Below, in pieces: positions 53,995 through 64,000 of a DNA stretch of 64,000 nucleotides. Every line of letters begins with the position of its first letter. Position 1 is the first letter of the stretch. The DNA is taken from positions 761,121 to 825,120 of the forward strand of contig NC_088779.1 of NCBI RefSeq assembly GCF_954871325.1. Reading direction: 5' to 3'. Source of the DNA: Gordionus sp. m RMFG-2023. Its lineage: Eukaryota > Nematomorpha > Gordioida > Chordodea > Parachordodidae. The translations under genes and the position numbers were made by a program. The notes below the pieces were generated by a model. The model searched no databases. It saw only the letters and a list, made by a program, of their open reading frames with translations, and was not told where the DNA came from.

Positions 53995-54569
53995 TTATTC
54001 TATTAATTTATTATCTTCTTTAGGTAATAGAGATTGATATTCTTTCTTTAATGTTTCAATATCTCCAGCTTTAAAAAGCTCTAAACATTTGTCTGTATAC
54101 TCTTTTGCATAACATGCATCAAATAAATCTCTTGGTGTGATTTCTTTTTGCACAACATCTCTCACACGATATGATACATATGGTTTTAGCTTAATAAATA
54201 TGATTAATAATAGTGTATATATATTATATAAATATACCTTAAAATTGGTTAAATCTGGAACAACTAATTCAGGTATTGCCTCTTTATAAATGTTAAATAT
54301 TCCTTGTTTGTTTTCAATAAAGCATGTATAAGGTAAAACATCACCAGCTGATAATGCATCATAAAGCATATTTAATTAATTATATAAATACGTGGAGTAT
54401 ATTTGTGTTGTTTATCGTGAGCCCTTGTTTTGCCTTTGGTTGTATAAAAAAATCTTCTAGGATTTCTACGACTGAATAAAATATTAGTGGTTGATATAGA
54501 TCTTTTGAAAATATTAAAGTAATTTAAGGAATTTTTCTCAAGATTCATTTCAAAATGCCCAAATTGCAA
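53995..54569 (-). CDS. MRPL41: Mitochondrial large ribosomal subunit protein mL41
   Basis: Structural protein of the mitochondrial large ribosomal subunit. Three exons: 54569-54392, 54347-54238, 54189-53995. The introns are only 44 and 48 bp. All phases agree; 160 aa. The mL41 hallmark IPELVVPDLTNFK joined to LKPYVSYR spans the second junction, followed by ITPRDLFDACYAKEY. The N-terminus is basic and Ser/Thr-rich (FKRSISTTNILFSRR), suitable as a mitochondrial targeting sequence. A second Met eight residues in is an equally good start. The stop codon overlaps an AATAAA hexamer (GAATAAAT), and SRRD begins 25 bp further on, so the two genes are likely co-transcribed or very tightly packed. Confidence 0.9.
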
Positions 54570-55207
54570 TTATACATAAGGCGTGAAGTAAAAATCTAGA
54601 AAAAGTATTAATATGGCTACTTTATCTTTAAATCAATGATTCATTGATAAAAGCTTGAATCATATTTAGACCCAAGACATCTTAAGTCTGATGGCCTTAA
54701 AAAACATCATAATTAGGAATTATATTTTATAAATACTAAACAATGCTTAATTATATATTAAGTGGGTAAAAAAAATATTGAAAATCAAACTAGGAGTATT
54801 TTCAAAAAGATAAATATAGGCAAAAAAATTATATATGAGAATTCGTTCTTTACATCAAGAATAGTATTTTCTTTATGATCTAGGGCTAAAAAAGCTTTGC
54901 CTGAAGATTAATACCCCGTCTGTCATAATTGGGTTTAATTCAATGATATATAGTTATATATATCATTGGTTTAATTATGATTAGTTACGATCTATATTTT
55001 TAAGTTCTTGGGCTGTAGAACTCGGATGAGGTTAGATGCATTAAGAAAATGAGAAGAATGGAGTGAAGATTGAACAATAAAGTGATGGAATGTTTGAAAT
55101 AGGTCAGACGGATTGGGCACGGTTATATGGAAGTGAAAAATATTCTAAATATAGATGAGGGTAAATTATTTAGGATTAATCTAAATTTTTATTTCTTACT
55201 GCATATC

Positions 55208-55490
55208 AGAGAGTGCAGAGGTGCCTTTTACACGGCCCGGCCTCGATTTGTTTTTTCCAAAAAACTTTTTCGTCCGGATTTTTTTAAAGAAAATTTTCAG
55301 GCTCGGGGCCCAGATTTTTTTAAAAATATAATCTGTTTATTTTTAATTTTTATAGCTAGGTTTTAAAATGCAGCCCGGCCCGGGTATTTAAAAAAATTTA
55401 TAGACTCAGCCCAGGTATGTTAAAAAATATATACTGCTCAGACGGTGTATCCAGGCCGGGCTTAGGTCCGAGCTTTCCCGTCTCTGCTAT
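55208..55490. mobile_element. GC-rich hAT-like remnant
   Basis: GC-rich patches (CGGCCCGGCCTCG, CAGCCCGGCCCGGGTA, CCAGGCCGGGCTTAGG) lie in AT-rich DNA. Left end CAGAGGTGCC and complementary right end CAGAGACGGG resemble the CAGAG-type termini of Ac-like hAT elements. No target duplication was found, so the class is tentative. Confidence 0.4.
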
Positions 55491-56892
55491 ATATACATAG
55501 AATTGTAATGAAATAATTTAATGTGCAAAGAGTAGTGATAAAAAAAACTTGATTGCTAAAAAGAATAAAATAAATGAAAATTTAAAATATAAAATATATA
55601 TAAAAAAAAATTTTATATAAAGCAAAAAAATTGACATAAAATAAAGTTAGTGAAAGGAAATGATAAAAATAAATATAAATTTTTTAAAAAAAGAAAAATA
55701 AATGATCAAAAATGAGAAGAGGAAAAAAAATGAGAAAATAATAAGAAAAATAAAGATTCAAAATGAAAAGAGATTGCAATTTAAAAATAAAATAAGTAAG
55801 AAAAATACAAAAAATTTAAGAAAAACACAAAAAGAAGAAGAAAAAAAAATTATTTAACAAGAATTTTAAAATATTTAATCAAATTTCCTTTTTTAAATAG
55901 GAATTTTTTCTTTTTTTGTTTTGACTATGAGAAACCCTATAAAAACAAACACCAAGGGTTTATGAGTTTTAACTCGAACCCGGGTACAAGAATTTTAAAT
56001 TTATATAACAGCAACTTATTCAAAGCCGATTTCCTATGAGGGGTCCGAACCCGCCCCAGGCCGATATTACCCTGGAATTGATGGTTTGTGTCCCTAAATT
56101 GATCTCGGTTTGGTCCGTGGTTTCAAAATGCCTAAGCAAACAATTTTAAATTCTTGAACCCAGTTTGGGTCCACATCCCTAGTTATAAGTTTTCAAAAAA
56201 TATGCTCCTCTATGCCCAGTTTCTCTAAATAAGTTAGCTTATTTACAAAACGCGAACCTGTATTATTGTTTTTTAAGAAAATCAAGCCTCGACATTTTAA
56301 TTTGAATCTAACCTCTATTCGCTAAGGTTGGCACCCTTGGTATTCACCTTTATTTAAAGTCTTATCTCAGTCAGAACACATATTGTTCAGCTACACATTT
56401 ATCTAAAAAGAATAAAATTAGCTTCTCTTCACAAATGGAATTAATTTTATGAGCTGTTTCTCTCAGTTCCATTCTCGTGCTTAATGTATTTTTGAAGAAG
56501 AAAAACATTAAAATCATTGAATTCTTGATAATAGTCAATTTTTACCTTATCAGAATTAACTCGTAATTTGCTCAGATTCTAAGGAGAATTCTAGCCGAAT
56601 ACTTTTAATTTTAATAGGGACCCCGCTAATAGTATGGATCCTGAAGTCGACGCTTCTACGTGAGCCCTAAGGTAATCAAAGATGGAAAAATATAAATAGG
56701 AAGTTTCGCTAAAAGGGCTAAAATGATAAGGAGTATTGTCCCTGAATCTCAACTTCTTAGGTTATCAGATATCCCTCGTTCCGATCACGATGATAGCTTG
56801 AGGTTCAGGTTTAGGGACAAAGCGGCGTTCTTGCTACTTTAAGAATTCTTGTTCAGTTTTATATCAAAAAAAAAAATTTAGACCTTGGGAGT

Positions 56893-57299
56893 AAGTGTTG
56901 TTAAACGACTCGATTTGACTCCATTTTTAAAAACGGCTAATTCAATATTTCACCCAGAAAAAAATATTATGCAAGCCGGAAGATTTTGCTCATAAAAGGA
57001 TATGTTCGCTCTAACTACCTAAGTTTCATCTCTTCCATTGAATAATCTCCTATGTCTATGCTCTCTCTCTCCCTTCTCTTTCCTAGTTTCCATTCTTTTA
57101 TCCCTTACCCTCTTTCGCAAATTATATTTTTATATTTTTTTTACCTTTATTAATTTTACCATATAAAAAAATTTATTATTTACTATAAACTTTTGATAAC
57201 ATATTATATCAGCAACTATTGAAATAAAGAGAGATTTTTCACTATAAATTATTGAGTTAGCAGTTTTTTAAAAAACCGCTCAAAATGAGCCGTTTAATG
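56893..57299. mobile_element. M1 MITE interrupted by about 230 bp
   Basis: Left arm TGTTGTTAAACGACTCG, GGCTAATTCAATATTTCACC up to about 57000; right arm ATTGAGTTAGCAG to GAGCCGTTTAATG. The intervening pyrimidine-rich sequence (about 57005-57235) is not M1-like and is probably an insertion. Confidence 0.6.
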
Positions 57300-57612
57300 A
57301 TTACTTTGGAGTTACACTACGTTGTTTTTATATCGGAAGATATCCATATCTTCGACTTTTTTTTAAGTATTACTTTAAAAAAAAGAAAGGTTTTTACAAT
57401 TTATATTTATAAAAAATAAAATCAATAAACTATATTCATTTTTTTCCAAAAATGAGATCGAATCAGGTTAAAATATTTTTTTTATCGAGTCCTAAGAACA
57501 TTCGCACTCTGTTGTTTCAAATACCTATATCATATTGAGTGTAAAAACGTAGCTTCGAACTCCGTGAAATGACCACTTTGTGGTTATAGGGCTGGTGGGA
57601 AAAATAATGCAA

Positions 57613-57699
57613 AATGTGTATCTGTTGTTTAGAGATACATATATAAATTATATCTGTATCTAGGTTGTTCATTTTAAAAGTATCGTTTAATAAACTCTG
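57613..57699. mobile_element. M3 MITE remnant
   Basis: ATCTGTATCTAGG, TTTTAAAAGTATCGTTTAAT and AAACTCTG match the right half of M3. The left end is degraded. Confidence 0.5.
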
Positions 57700-57973
57700 T
57701 TATTTTTGTATAGGTTTTACGAATACACACATAGTTTTAGTCATGATTTTGATAAAATAAAGTGTAAAAAAAAGGCTGAAAAATGTCGGCCGGGAAAAAG
57801 CTGACCGAAGGCCAGTTAAAGGGGGTTGTGACCCAAATTAAACGGGCTTGACTGTATGCATGTAAGCAAATTTAAAAATTTAATGACGATGAGACCATTA
57901 ATTAAAGGTGTAGATTTATTCTATCGCTAATAAAATGTTAGAAGGATATAAATAAATATATTTATATTTGGAT

Positions 57974-58281
57974 CAATGACATATAATAAATACCTAAACT
58001 GACGACGCATTCGTAATAATGCATTTGGAAAGAGTAGTTGAATACAAATCAGCTGGAACCGCGCCATTTTTGGTAACCCATATAGTATAATTATTCTCTT
58101 TCGATGATCAGGCAATTCTTTAATAAGGTTTGCCTCGGACATAAGGAATAAATTGGCCCTCTCGTTTAAATTTTTTTTAATAATGATACGGGTATCCAAC
58201 ATGGCGTCTCCAGCTGTTTTTCATTGATGTACACTTTTAATGAATGCACGTCGTCAGCCTAGGTATTATTATATGTCATTG
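57974..58281. mobile_element. hAT-like MITE (family M4), 308 bp
   Basis: Inverted termini CAATGACATATAATAAATAC and, on the opposite strand, CAATGACATATAATAATACC; pairing continues through GACGACG. Flanks ATTTGGAT (57966-57973) and ATTTCGAT (58282-58289) are an 8-bp duplication with one mismatch. Second copy of the element at 10041-10373. Confidence 0.85.
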
Positions 58282-58902
58282 ATTTCGATATTAAAATTGA
58301 ATGTAAAATGTAATCTATGAATATATGTACTTATTTTTGTGTGCTCATTAAATAAAATAGATAATAAAATATGGAGAAAACACATCAATTACTCTACTGC
58401 TTGGGAACTTCAAAAAAAAAGTCTAGGATTCTAGGTCTTCCCTCCTTAGAATTTGGGGGAAAAAAATATGAATTATTTTGTATCATAGCATGTAACTTTC
58501 CGAAACCAAAAAAAGTGCCATATTTTTTGAGAAACATGGTAATAAACTGGACAATTATTTTTTTTAAAAACATTATCTAGAATATTGGTAGACTCCAGAA
58601 CGCGTTTCAGAATTTTCCTGGTTCTTTTAGAAGAATTGGATTTCAGGGTTGATTTGTACAAATATATCGTGAGTCGTTGTTGAAGCTGAAAAAATTTATA
58701 GGAGGTGAAAAATCGTCTTTTGATTGATGAAAAAAAAAAAGCTAAAAAAAGTATAAAAAACAATAATTGTTTTTTTTCTGTTTTTTAAAAAAAAAATTGT
58801 TTTTTTTAAATAATTATTACTATATATACAATGGAAAAATATAAAATAATTTTGTTTGCAAATTTTTTAATATCGCAAAAAATATCATAAATGTAATTTA
58901 CA

Positions 58903-59012
58903 CTATGGTTGTTAAAAAGGCCCGAATTGAGTCAAATTTTTAAAAACTACCCGATTAAGAATTTAGCCAGAATAATATTATGCGCAAACTCTGATGATCT
59001 TATTCATAAATG
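58903..59012. mobile_element. M1 MITE, left half
   Basis: GGTTGTTAAAAAGGCCCG, then TTTTTAAAAACTAC and TTTAGCCAGAATAATATTA, are M1-like. The right half is absent. Confidence 0.55.
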
Positions 59013-59029
59013 GGAAAAAGGGTTGGGCT

Positions 59030-59160
59030 TCTATTTGTCAAATTACGAGGCGCGCATTTATATTATTGTATCCAATCAAAATCATTTTCTTTTTGTCTGT
59101 TTGTCAAATTACGAGGCGCACATTTATATTATTATTTTGTCCAATCAAAATCATTTTCTA
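59030..59160. repeat. Direct duplication of about 65 bp
   Basis: TTTGTCAAATTACGAGGCGC and CCAATCAAAATCATTTTCT occur twice in tandem, starting near 59035 and 59100, with small differences. Confidence 0.85.
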
Positions 59161-60535
59161 ACTTCGTTTCATTTTGTTAAATATATTTTTTTGAATATTC
59201 CAAAATTCCGTTTAAAAAATGATTTTTTTAAGAAGCATAATTTTTTTTTTGTTGCCTTGTTTTTTTTCGCTGTTTTTTTTAGCATTTTATTTGAAAAATA
59301 AACAGTTTTTTTTTTTGTTTTTTTGGGCAAGATTCTAATTTTTGTTGGAATTGTGTTCCAAACCAGGTTTATCTATATTTTATAGTTTCTAACACTAGGA
59401 ATCTCTTTATATAGATACCAATTAATATTATTTTTAAGAAAAAAAATTCTTATAAGAAAAATTGGATTTTATATTTATAAATAGATTAGAAATTTCATGA
59501 CTAAATCGTTCCGAAATTCACAGGGGTAGGTATTAGCCCATCGCACTTCCTGTAAAAATTTACGGCAATACTAAAATTTGACTAATTTTTTCTCAATTAC
59601 TTTAATATCATAGCCCACTGAAGCAGCAGATACCCCTACAAGTTTCTATTTTACCTAACTTACTATAAAGGATAAAATAGAGTTAAATTTGAACTAATAC
59701 TTTTAATATTGTATGAGAAGAAAAAAATAAATAACAAATTTAATCTTGATTATTGTACCATAGATGATCTATGACGCATGAATTTGATCATAACATTTCC
59801 ATGTTGGTTTAGTATTAATCAAATATTCTTCTTTTGTAACGAAGATTGATGGATGGAGAGGATATATAGATTTATAAATTATTTAATAAAATATAATCTT
59901 AAAAAAATCAAACGGGAGTAAATTATATCGTTAAATATCGCATTTATTAGAAGTTGTGGGATATGTACTCCCACCATATTCTCCCTGTATGTCACTGTTA
60001 GAAATTTCGGCCCAGCAGTTCCTTCATAAAATTCTTATTAACTTTATATATTAAATATTATGTAATTATCATTTAGATGGCTTATTAAATAAAAAGATAA
60101 AGGTTACTGGCCTTAATTACCAACCTAGACTGCAGATTTATTCATTAAAATGCATAAAGTAGTGTGCATGCATTAGAAGTTCCGGCACTGAAAGAGATTT
60201 TAGGTAAATGTGAAAGACATTTAGGTTAAATATATGAAATCGAAATTGACTGGACAGGGCTGTTTTCCCTGTAACTTTTACCTTAACCAAAAATTTTTAT
60301 TGGAATATTAATATTATACGCTCCTATAATTAAATAATATATTTTAGCTTTTAATGGAAAAAAAAATTATTACTTATCCACTAATCTAAAAAAAGTATTT
60401 TATAAATTAAAATTAGTCTTTTCAAAAATCAAAACAAACAAACATAAATATGGATATGCTGCATATGGGCATGCAACTAATAAGAAATAGATATTTGTCC
60501 ATGGGTACTGTAACTAAAGAAAATATACTTATAAC

Positions 60536-60688
60536 TAAACGGCCAACTCACTATTTTAGCCAGAAAAATATTGCTCTAAGCCTCGAGGTTTCTTTAAATA
60601 CAGGTCTAGATTTTTGTTCCTTCTATGTGCAAAATCTTCAGGACTGAGGAATATTTTCTATGGAAAAACGAGCCTTTTAACAACACTA
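60536..60688. mobile_element. M1 MITE, shortened
   Basis: ACGGCCAACTCACTATTTTA, then AATATTGCTCTAAGCCTCGA, then CCTTTTAACAACACTA. The right inner arm is partly deleted. Confidence 0.65.
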
Positions 60689-61116
60689 TTTCTAACTGAC
60701 TTCTACCAATATTCCTTAAGAAGTAATATATTTTATTGTTTCTACATCCGGAAGATATTATTACCAATTTCGGCTTTAAAAATTTATTCGGTTTTTTTTC
60801 CTATTTTTTTTTTTTTTCAAATTTTTCCAAAGTTTTTTTCTTCTTCTTCCTAAGTATTAAATAATTGATGATGATGATAATATCAACGATCAATATACAT
60901 ATTCTTTATTTGTTTTACGAAATGTTTTGATAGAAATGATGTTTGTTGCAAACTGCACCTCCTTTAATAAATATAAATATATATAATTTTATCGGTTTAA
61001 AATTAAAATAAATAGAATTTTTTCTATATTTATTTCTCTTCCCGCTTAAAAAGAAAAACTTTAAACTTGAACGAGTAAACTGAGCAAAAAAAAATTATGT
61101 TTGTATATATATATCA

Positions 61117-61330
61117 GATACCTGCAGGCACAGCCCTAAACCCGGCCCGGCTCGGGTACACGGACCGGGCCATAAACCGAGCCGTTATAAAAAATATCCG
61201 GGCCGTATATTTTAAAACCAAATATTCGAAACCGCCATTATTAGCTATAAAAATCGATAATATATAAAAAATATTTTTTAAAAATCCAGGTTGCCGAAAA
61301 ACAAATGGGATCCTCTGCAGACCTCTGACA
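61117..61330. mobile_element. GC-rich hAT-like element
   Basis: Left CAGATACCTGCAGGCAC and complementary right CAGAGGTCTGCAG are similar inverted ends of the CAGAG(GTC)TGCAG type known from Ac-like hAT elements. The interior has CCCGGCCCGGCTCGGGTA. The target duplication is not readable because the left flank is an AT repeat. Confidence 0.5.
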
Positions 61331-61579
61331 TAATTCATATTAATATCTTAAAATCGGGCATATATTTAGCCAGGACTCCCACTGAATTACTATTGTGGTA
61401 TAGAAAACTAAGTGGGGTGTTTAAGAAAGCCCTGTACTGCAAGAGAGTGTAAAGTAATATCGGTTCTGTAAGTAAATCTCAGACACATTTTTGCTAAAAA
61501 TCGCATAAAAGTTGAGTAAAAATAAATTAAAGATTTGAAGTTTGTAATTTATTATGCGTTTTGATTCCGAAAATGTTAT

Positions 61580-61581
61580 TT

Positions 61582-61621
<40 letters not shown>

Positions 61622-61622
61622 T
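61580..61622. repeat. (TTTC)n microsatellite
   Basis: About 11 tandem TTTC units. Confidence 0.9.
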
Positions 61623-61908
61623 TATTTCAGACAATGAACATGAATTTTTTAAATCATTTTTAAATTTATTTACCTTTCGGCGATACGCGAATTGAGTAAG
61701 ACATTTAGTCATCTCATAGGTCGGTGTTTGACCCAATCTTGGATCTATAGACTTATCAAGAAAATTGAACCATTTTTTCGAGTTTTACATTTCCGGTTTT
61801 AGCAATTAAACCGATTTCCCTCTACAATAATCTTTTATGTCAAAAATAAAGTTCCGTCATTTAGTCAGAATAATAAACTTTGAATATACTCATTGTTTTA
61901 TTTTCTCA

Positions 61909-61915
61909 TTCTTTT

Positions 61916-61967
<52 letters not shown>

Positions 61968-61988
61968 TCATTCTTTCTTTCTTTCTTC
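61909..61988. repeat. (TTTC)n microsatellite
   Basis: About 19 TTTC units with a TTCA interruption near 61970. Confidence 0.9.
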
Positions 61989-62484
61989 CTCTTCTCATCG
62001 CTACTCTAAATCAAATGCAGCGTGTCAGAAATAATAATAATAATTTTTTTCAAAGGATCCCCACACCATTATATTCAGAAGTAGAAGTAGAAGTTGGGAA
62101 GTAAAATATTTGTTTAAAAAAATTATAAAATTTGCAATAAAGGAATAGGAGTGGAAGGGGATCAGAGTGGAATTGAGATTAAAAATCTTCTTATTATTTG
62201 TATTTTTTGGTGGAATTTCAAATATAACTATCATATAAATTTAATATATTCCAAGAAATGTTTTTATACAAAATAATATTTTTTTTATTAATACTTAATT
62301 AATAATTTATTACTGTTTTTCCGTTTTACAAAATAAATACCTCAATTTTTGTTTTTTTTGTTTTTTTTTTGTTTGTTTGAAAAAAAAAAAAAAAAAAATT
62401 ACTCCCTATAAAAATATAAAAATTCGTTAATTTTTTAGATAATTTTTCTTGATAACATTTTTTTTTTAAAAAACTAAGAAAGGA

Positions 62485-63570
62485 ATGGTAGTTTATCCCA
62501 AATACTGTGCCAGACCTTTCTCGGACACGGAAGTATTCCTGGAGAAGTACTTGCTAAGCTCGCTAACTTTACTGGGAATCCTGGGTAACGTAGTGTTCTA
62601 CGTGTGCACCTTCAAACTGAAGAGAAAACCGCATTTTTACGTCTACATATATTATTTACTCACCTGCGATATATCGGCCACCATCAATTTCTTCGTATGG
62701 CCTATCATGTACCTGCTCTGGGAAACTCCAGGATGTTACCAATGCCCTGGAAAGCTGAATGGGAACCAGGGTATGAAGCTCTTTCAGTCCGATGGTTACG
62801 CCAGGTTAAATTTTTTCTATAAGTTATAACGTGTTTCGTATATAATATAAGACAAATACACGATGTCGGCTTAAAAAATTAGTCTTTCGGTTATTATCTT
62901 ACGAATCTCAATCTAAGGGCAGGACACATATGTTTTTTTCCCTCCCAATATTCTAACCTTGATCTTCTGCGGAATAATAGTTTTTTTTTATAATTAGAGA
63001 CTAATTAAGCTTTTAATTATCAATTATACTTTTAAAGTAGGAGTTAGTGGTTAATGATGCTATATTAATGAATAGGATCAATAAAATAAAATTTAACGTG
63101 AAGGTGGCTTTCGAATCGCTTAGAAAATCAATGTAGTTAGTTTAAACTAAGCTACAATTAGTGTTCTTAAAAACGGCTAACTCAATATTTCACCCAGAAA
63201 AATATTACGCAAGACGGAATTTGCTCATAGAAGGAACAAAGGTTTAGACCTTATATTATCGAAATCTGGAAGCTAAGGCAATATTTTTCCTGGCTTAAAA
63301 TATTGAGTTAGCGCCTAACACCACTAGCTACAATGAATTGAGATGAGTTATATCTAATATTTACTTTTGGTTAGGGTTAGGGTTAGGATTAGGGTTAGGG
63401 TTAGGGTTATGGTTAGGGTTTATATATTTATTGAAATAAAAAAAATTAATGCAGGAGGTTGAATAATCATTCCTTTTTCTCCAAGTCCTATTTCGTGTAC
63501 GTGGCCAAATACCATTGGTACTTCGAAGAAATACTCTCCGCTAACGCCAATTGGATGACAGCTTTTATAG
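62485..63570 (+). CDS. Rhodopsin-like GPCR, 5' part (runs off the window)
   Basis: Membrane receptor; only two exons are inside the window: 62485-62804 and 63455-63570, joined in phase 2 at an AGG codon. TM1 (about 23-45) has SLTLLGILGNVVFYV with the conserved GN; TM2 (about 52-78) has YYLLTCDISATINFF and PIM; the second exon ends at the start of TM3 (NWMTAFI). The exon ends G|GT, phase 1, so TM3 to TM7 lie beyond 64000 or in an intron-distant exon. ATG at 62485 gives a short extracellular N-terminus. Shared features with the receptor at 28.2-32.9 kb (PIM at the end of TM2, SK-x4-Y-x3-[FY]H before TM3) suggest distant paralogy. Ligand unknown. Confidence 0.75.
63159..63326. mobile_element. 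M1 MITE with exact 8-bp target duplication
   Basis: TAGTGTTCTTAAAAACGGC to CCTAACACCACTA, flanked by GCTACAAT at 63151-63158 and 63327-63334, exact. It lies in the first intron of the second GPCR. Confidence 0.88.
63371..63420. repeat. Interstitial telomeric repeat (TTAGGG)n
   Basis: About eight TTAGGG units with GGATTAGGG and GGTTATGG variants, in an intron 45 bp from an M1 MITE. It is far too short to be a telomere. Confidence 0.95.
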
Positions 63571-64000
63571 GTTTTTGAAAATGCTGTCATAAATTATTGA
63601 ACTATGAGTCCGAGTTTTCTCAACTTCCTTAAGTCGACGACGTTTGATACCCTCTTTCGCGTGGTGATTGCGAAATTAAATGCCGAATAGATCATTTAAC
63701 TATTAACCTCCCCCACCCCACCCCCCATTTATTTTTCTAACATTTTGATAACACGATTTCACCCTATCCCCCTCAGCCCGTGGTTAGAGGTAATAAGTCC
63801 AGTTCCATATTTTTTGGCGGAAAATTTGAGTGCATGGGTTATGCAGGGGGGGGGTCTAATTTCTAACTCATTACTTTAGGGGTTATGTGGCGTAGTTTTC
63901 CTTTTTATTATCCGGACAAATACGAAACAACCCAGCTGATTTAGAGAATTCGATTCGTTAAAATTCTTTTTACGAACTCGAAGAGAATCGGACCAAATAT

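Larger units (their letters stand above)
54570..62484. other. Repeat-rich intergenic region
   Basis: No supportable exon over about 7.9 kb. It contains GC-rich transposon-end-like modules (55208-55490, about 55970-56190, 61117-61330), M1 MITEs, an M3 remnant, an M4 MITE, a short direct duplication and TTTC microsatellites. The sequence upstream of 62485 probably includes the promoter of the second GPCR. Confidence 0.6.

Noticed and set aside
55127-55366. 79-codon open frame
   Set aside because: Overlaps a GC-rich transposon-end-like module. There is no protein signature.

Overview
The window is very AT-rich, intron-containing animal DNA. Three signs point to a metazoan: a complete 12-exon 5MP/BZW (eIF5-mimic) gene, rhodopsin-type GPCR exons, and a short interstitial TTAGGG telomeric tract. 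TTAGGG and the presence of 5MP argue against a nematode and against most insects. I cannot name the phylum; an AT-rich invertebrate is the safest reading. All gene models were built by hand from splice signals, frame continuity and recognised protein motifs, without database searches.

Layout. 1-20.6 kb (+): scattered short exons of a Ser-rich, highly charged, low-complexity protein that I do not recognise, in introns full of GAAA/TTTC microsatellites, MITEs and small tandem arrays. 20.6-23.4 kb (+): remnant of an aromatic-L-amino-acid decarboxylase that keeps N-terminal exons and the last exon but not the catalytic core. 26.58-28.08 kb: nine copies of a 166-bp satellite. 28.16-32.93 kb (-): a four-exon rhodopsin-like GPCR with a degenerate DRY motif. 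33-39.2 kb: intergenic, with a tRNA-derived SINE. 39.23-51.50 kb (+): the 5MP gene, whose introns 3 and 4 are swollen by nested hAT elements and whose intron 5 carries an orphan GPCR TM7 exon. 52.97-54.57 kb (-): SRR1-like protein and mitochondrial ribosomal protein mL41, head-to-tail with 25 bp between them. 54.6-62.5 kb: repeat-rich intergenic DNA. 62.49 kb to the end (+): the first two exons of a second GPCR, apparently a distant paralogue of the first.

The dominant non-genic signal is a hAT-type transposon population. At least six families show 8-bp target-site duplications readable directly from the sequence. They include a 2.47-kb element with transposase remnants inserted in a 155-bp-class MITE, itself inserted in a palindromic MITE present in about 17 copies in the window. 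A PIF/Harbinger-type MITE (TTA duplication), a possible Helitron end and an inverted pair of LTR-like or foldback repeats are also present. I saw no prokaryotic-type system, no CRISPR array and no intact reverse transcriptase.
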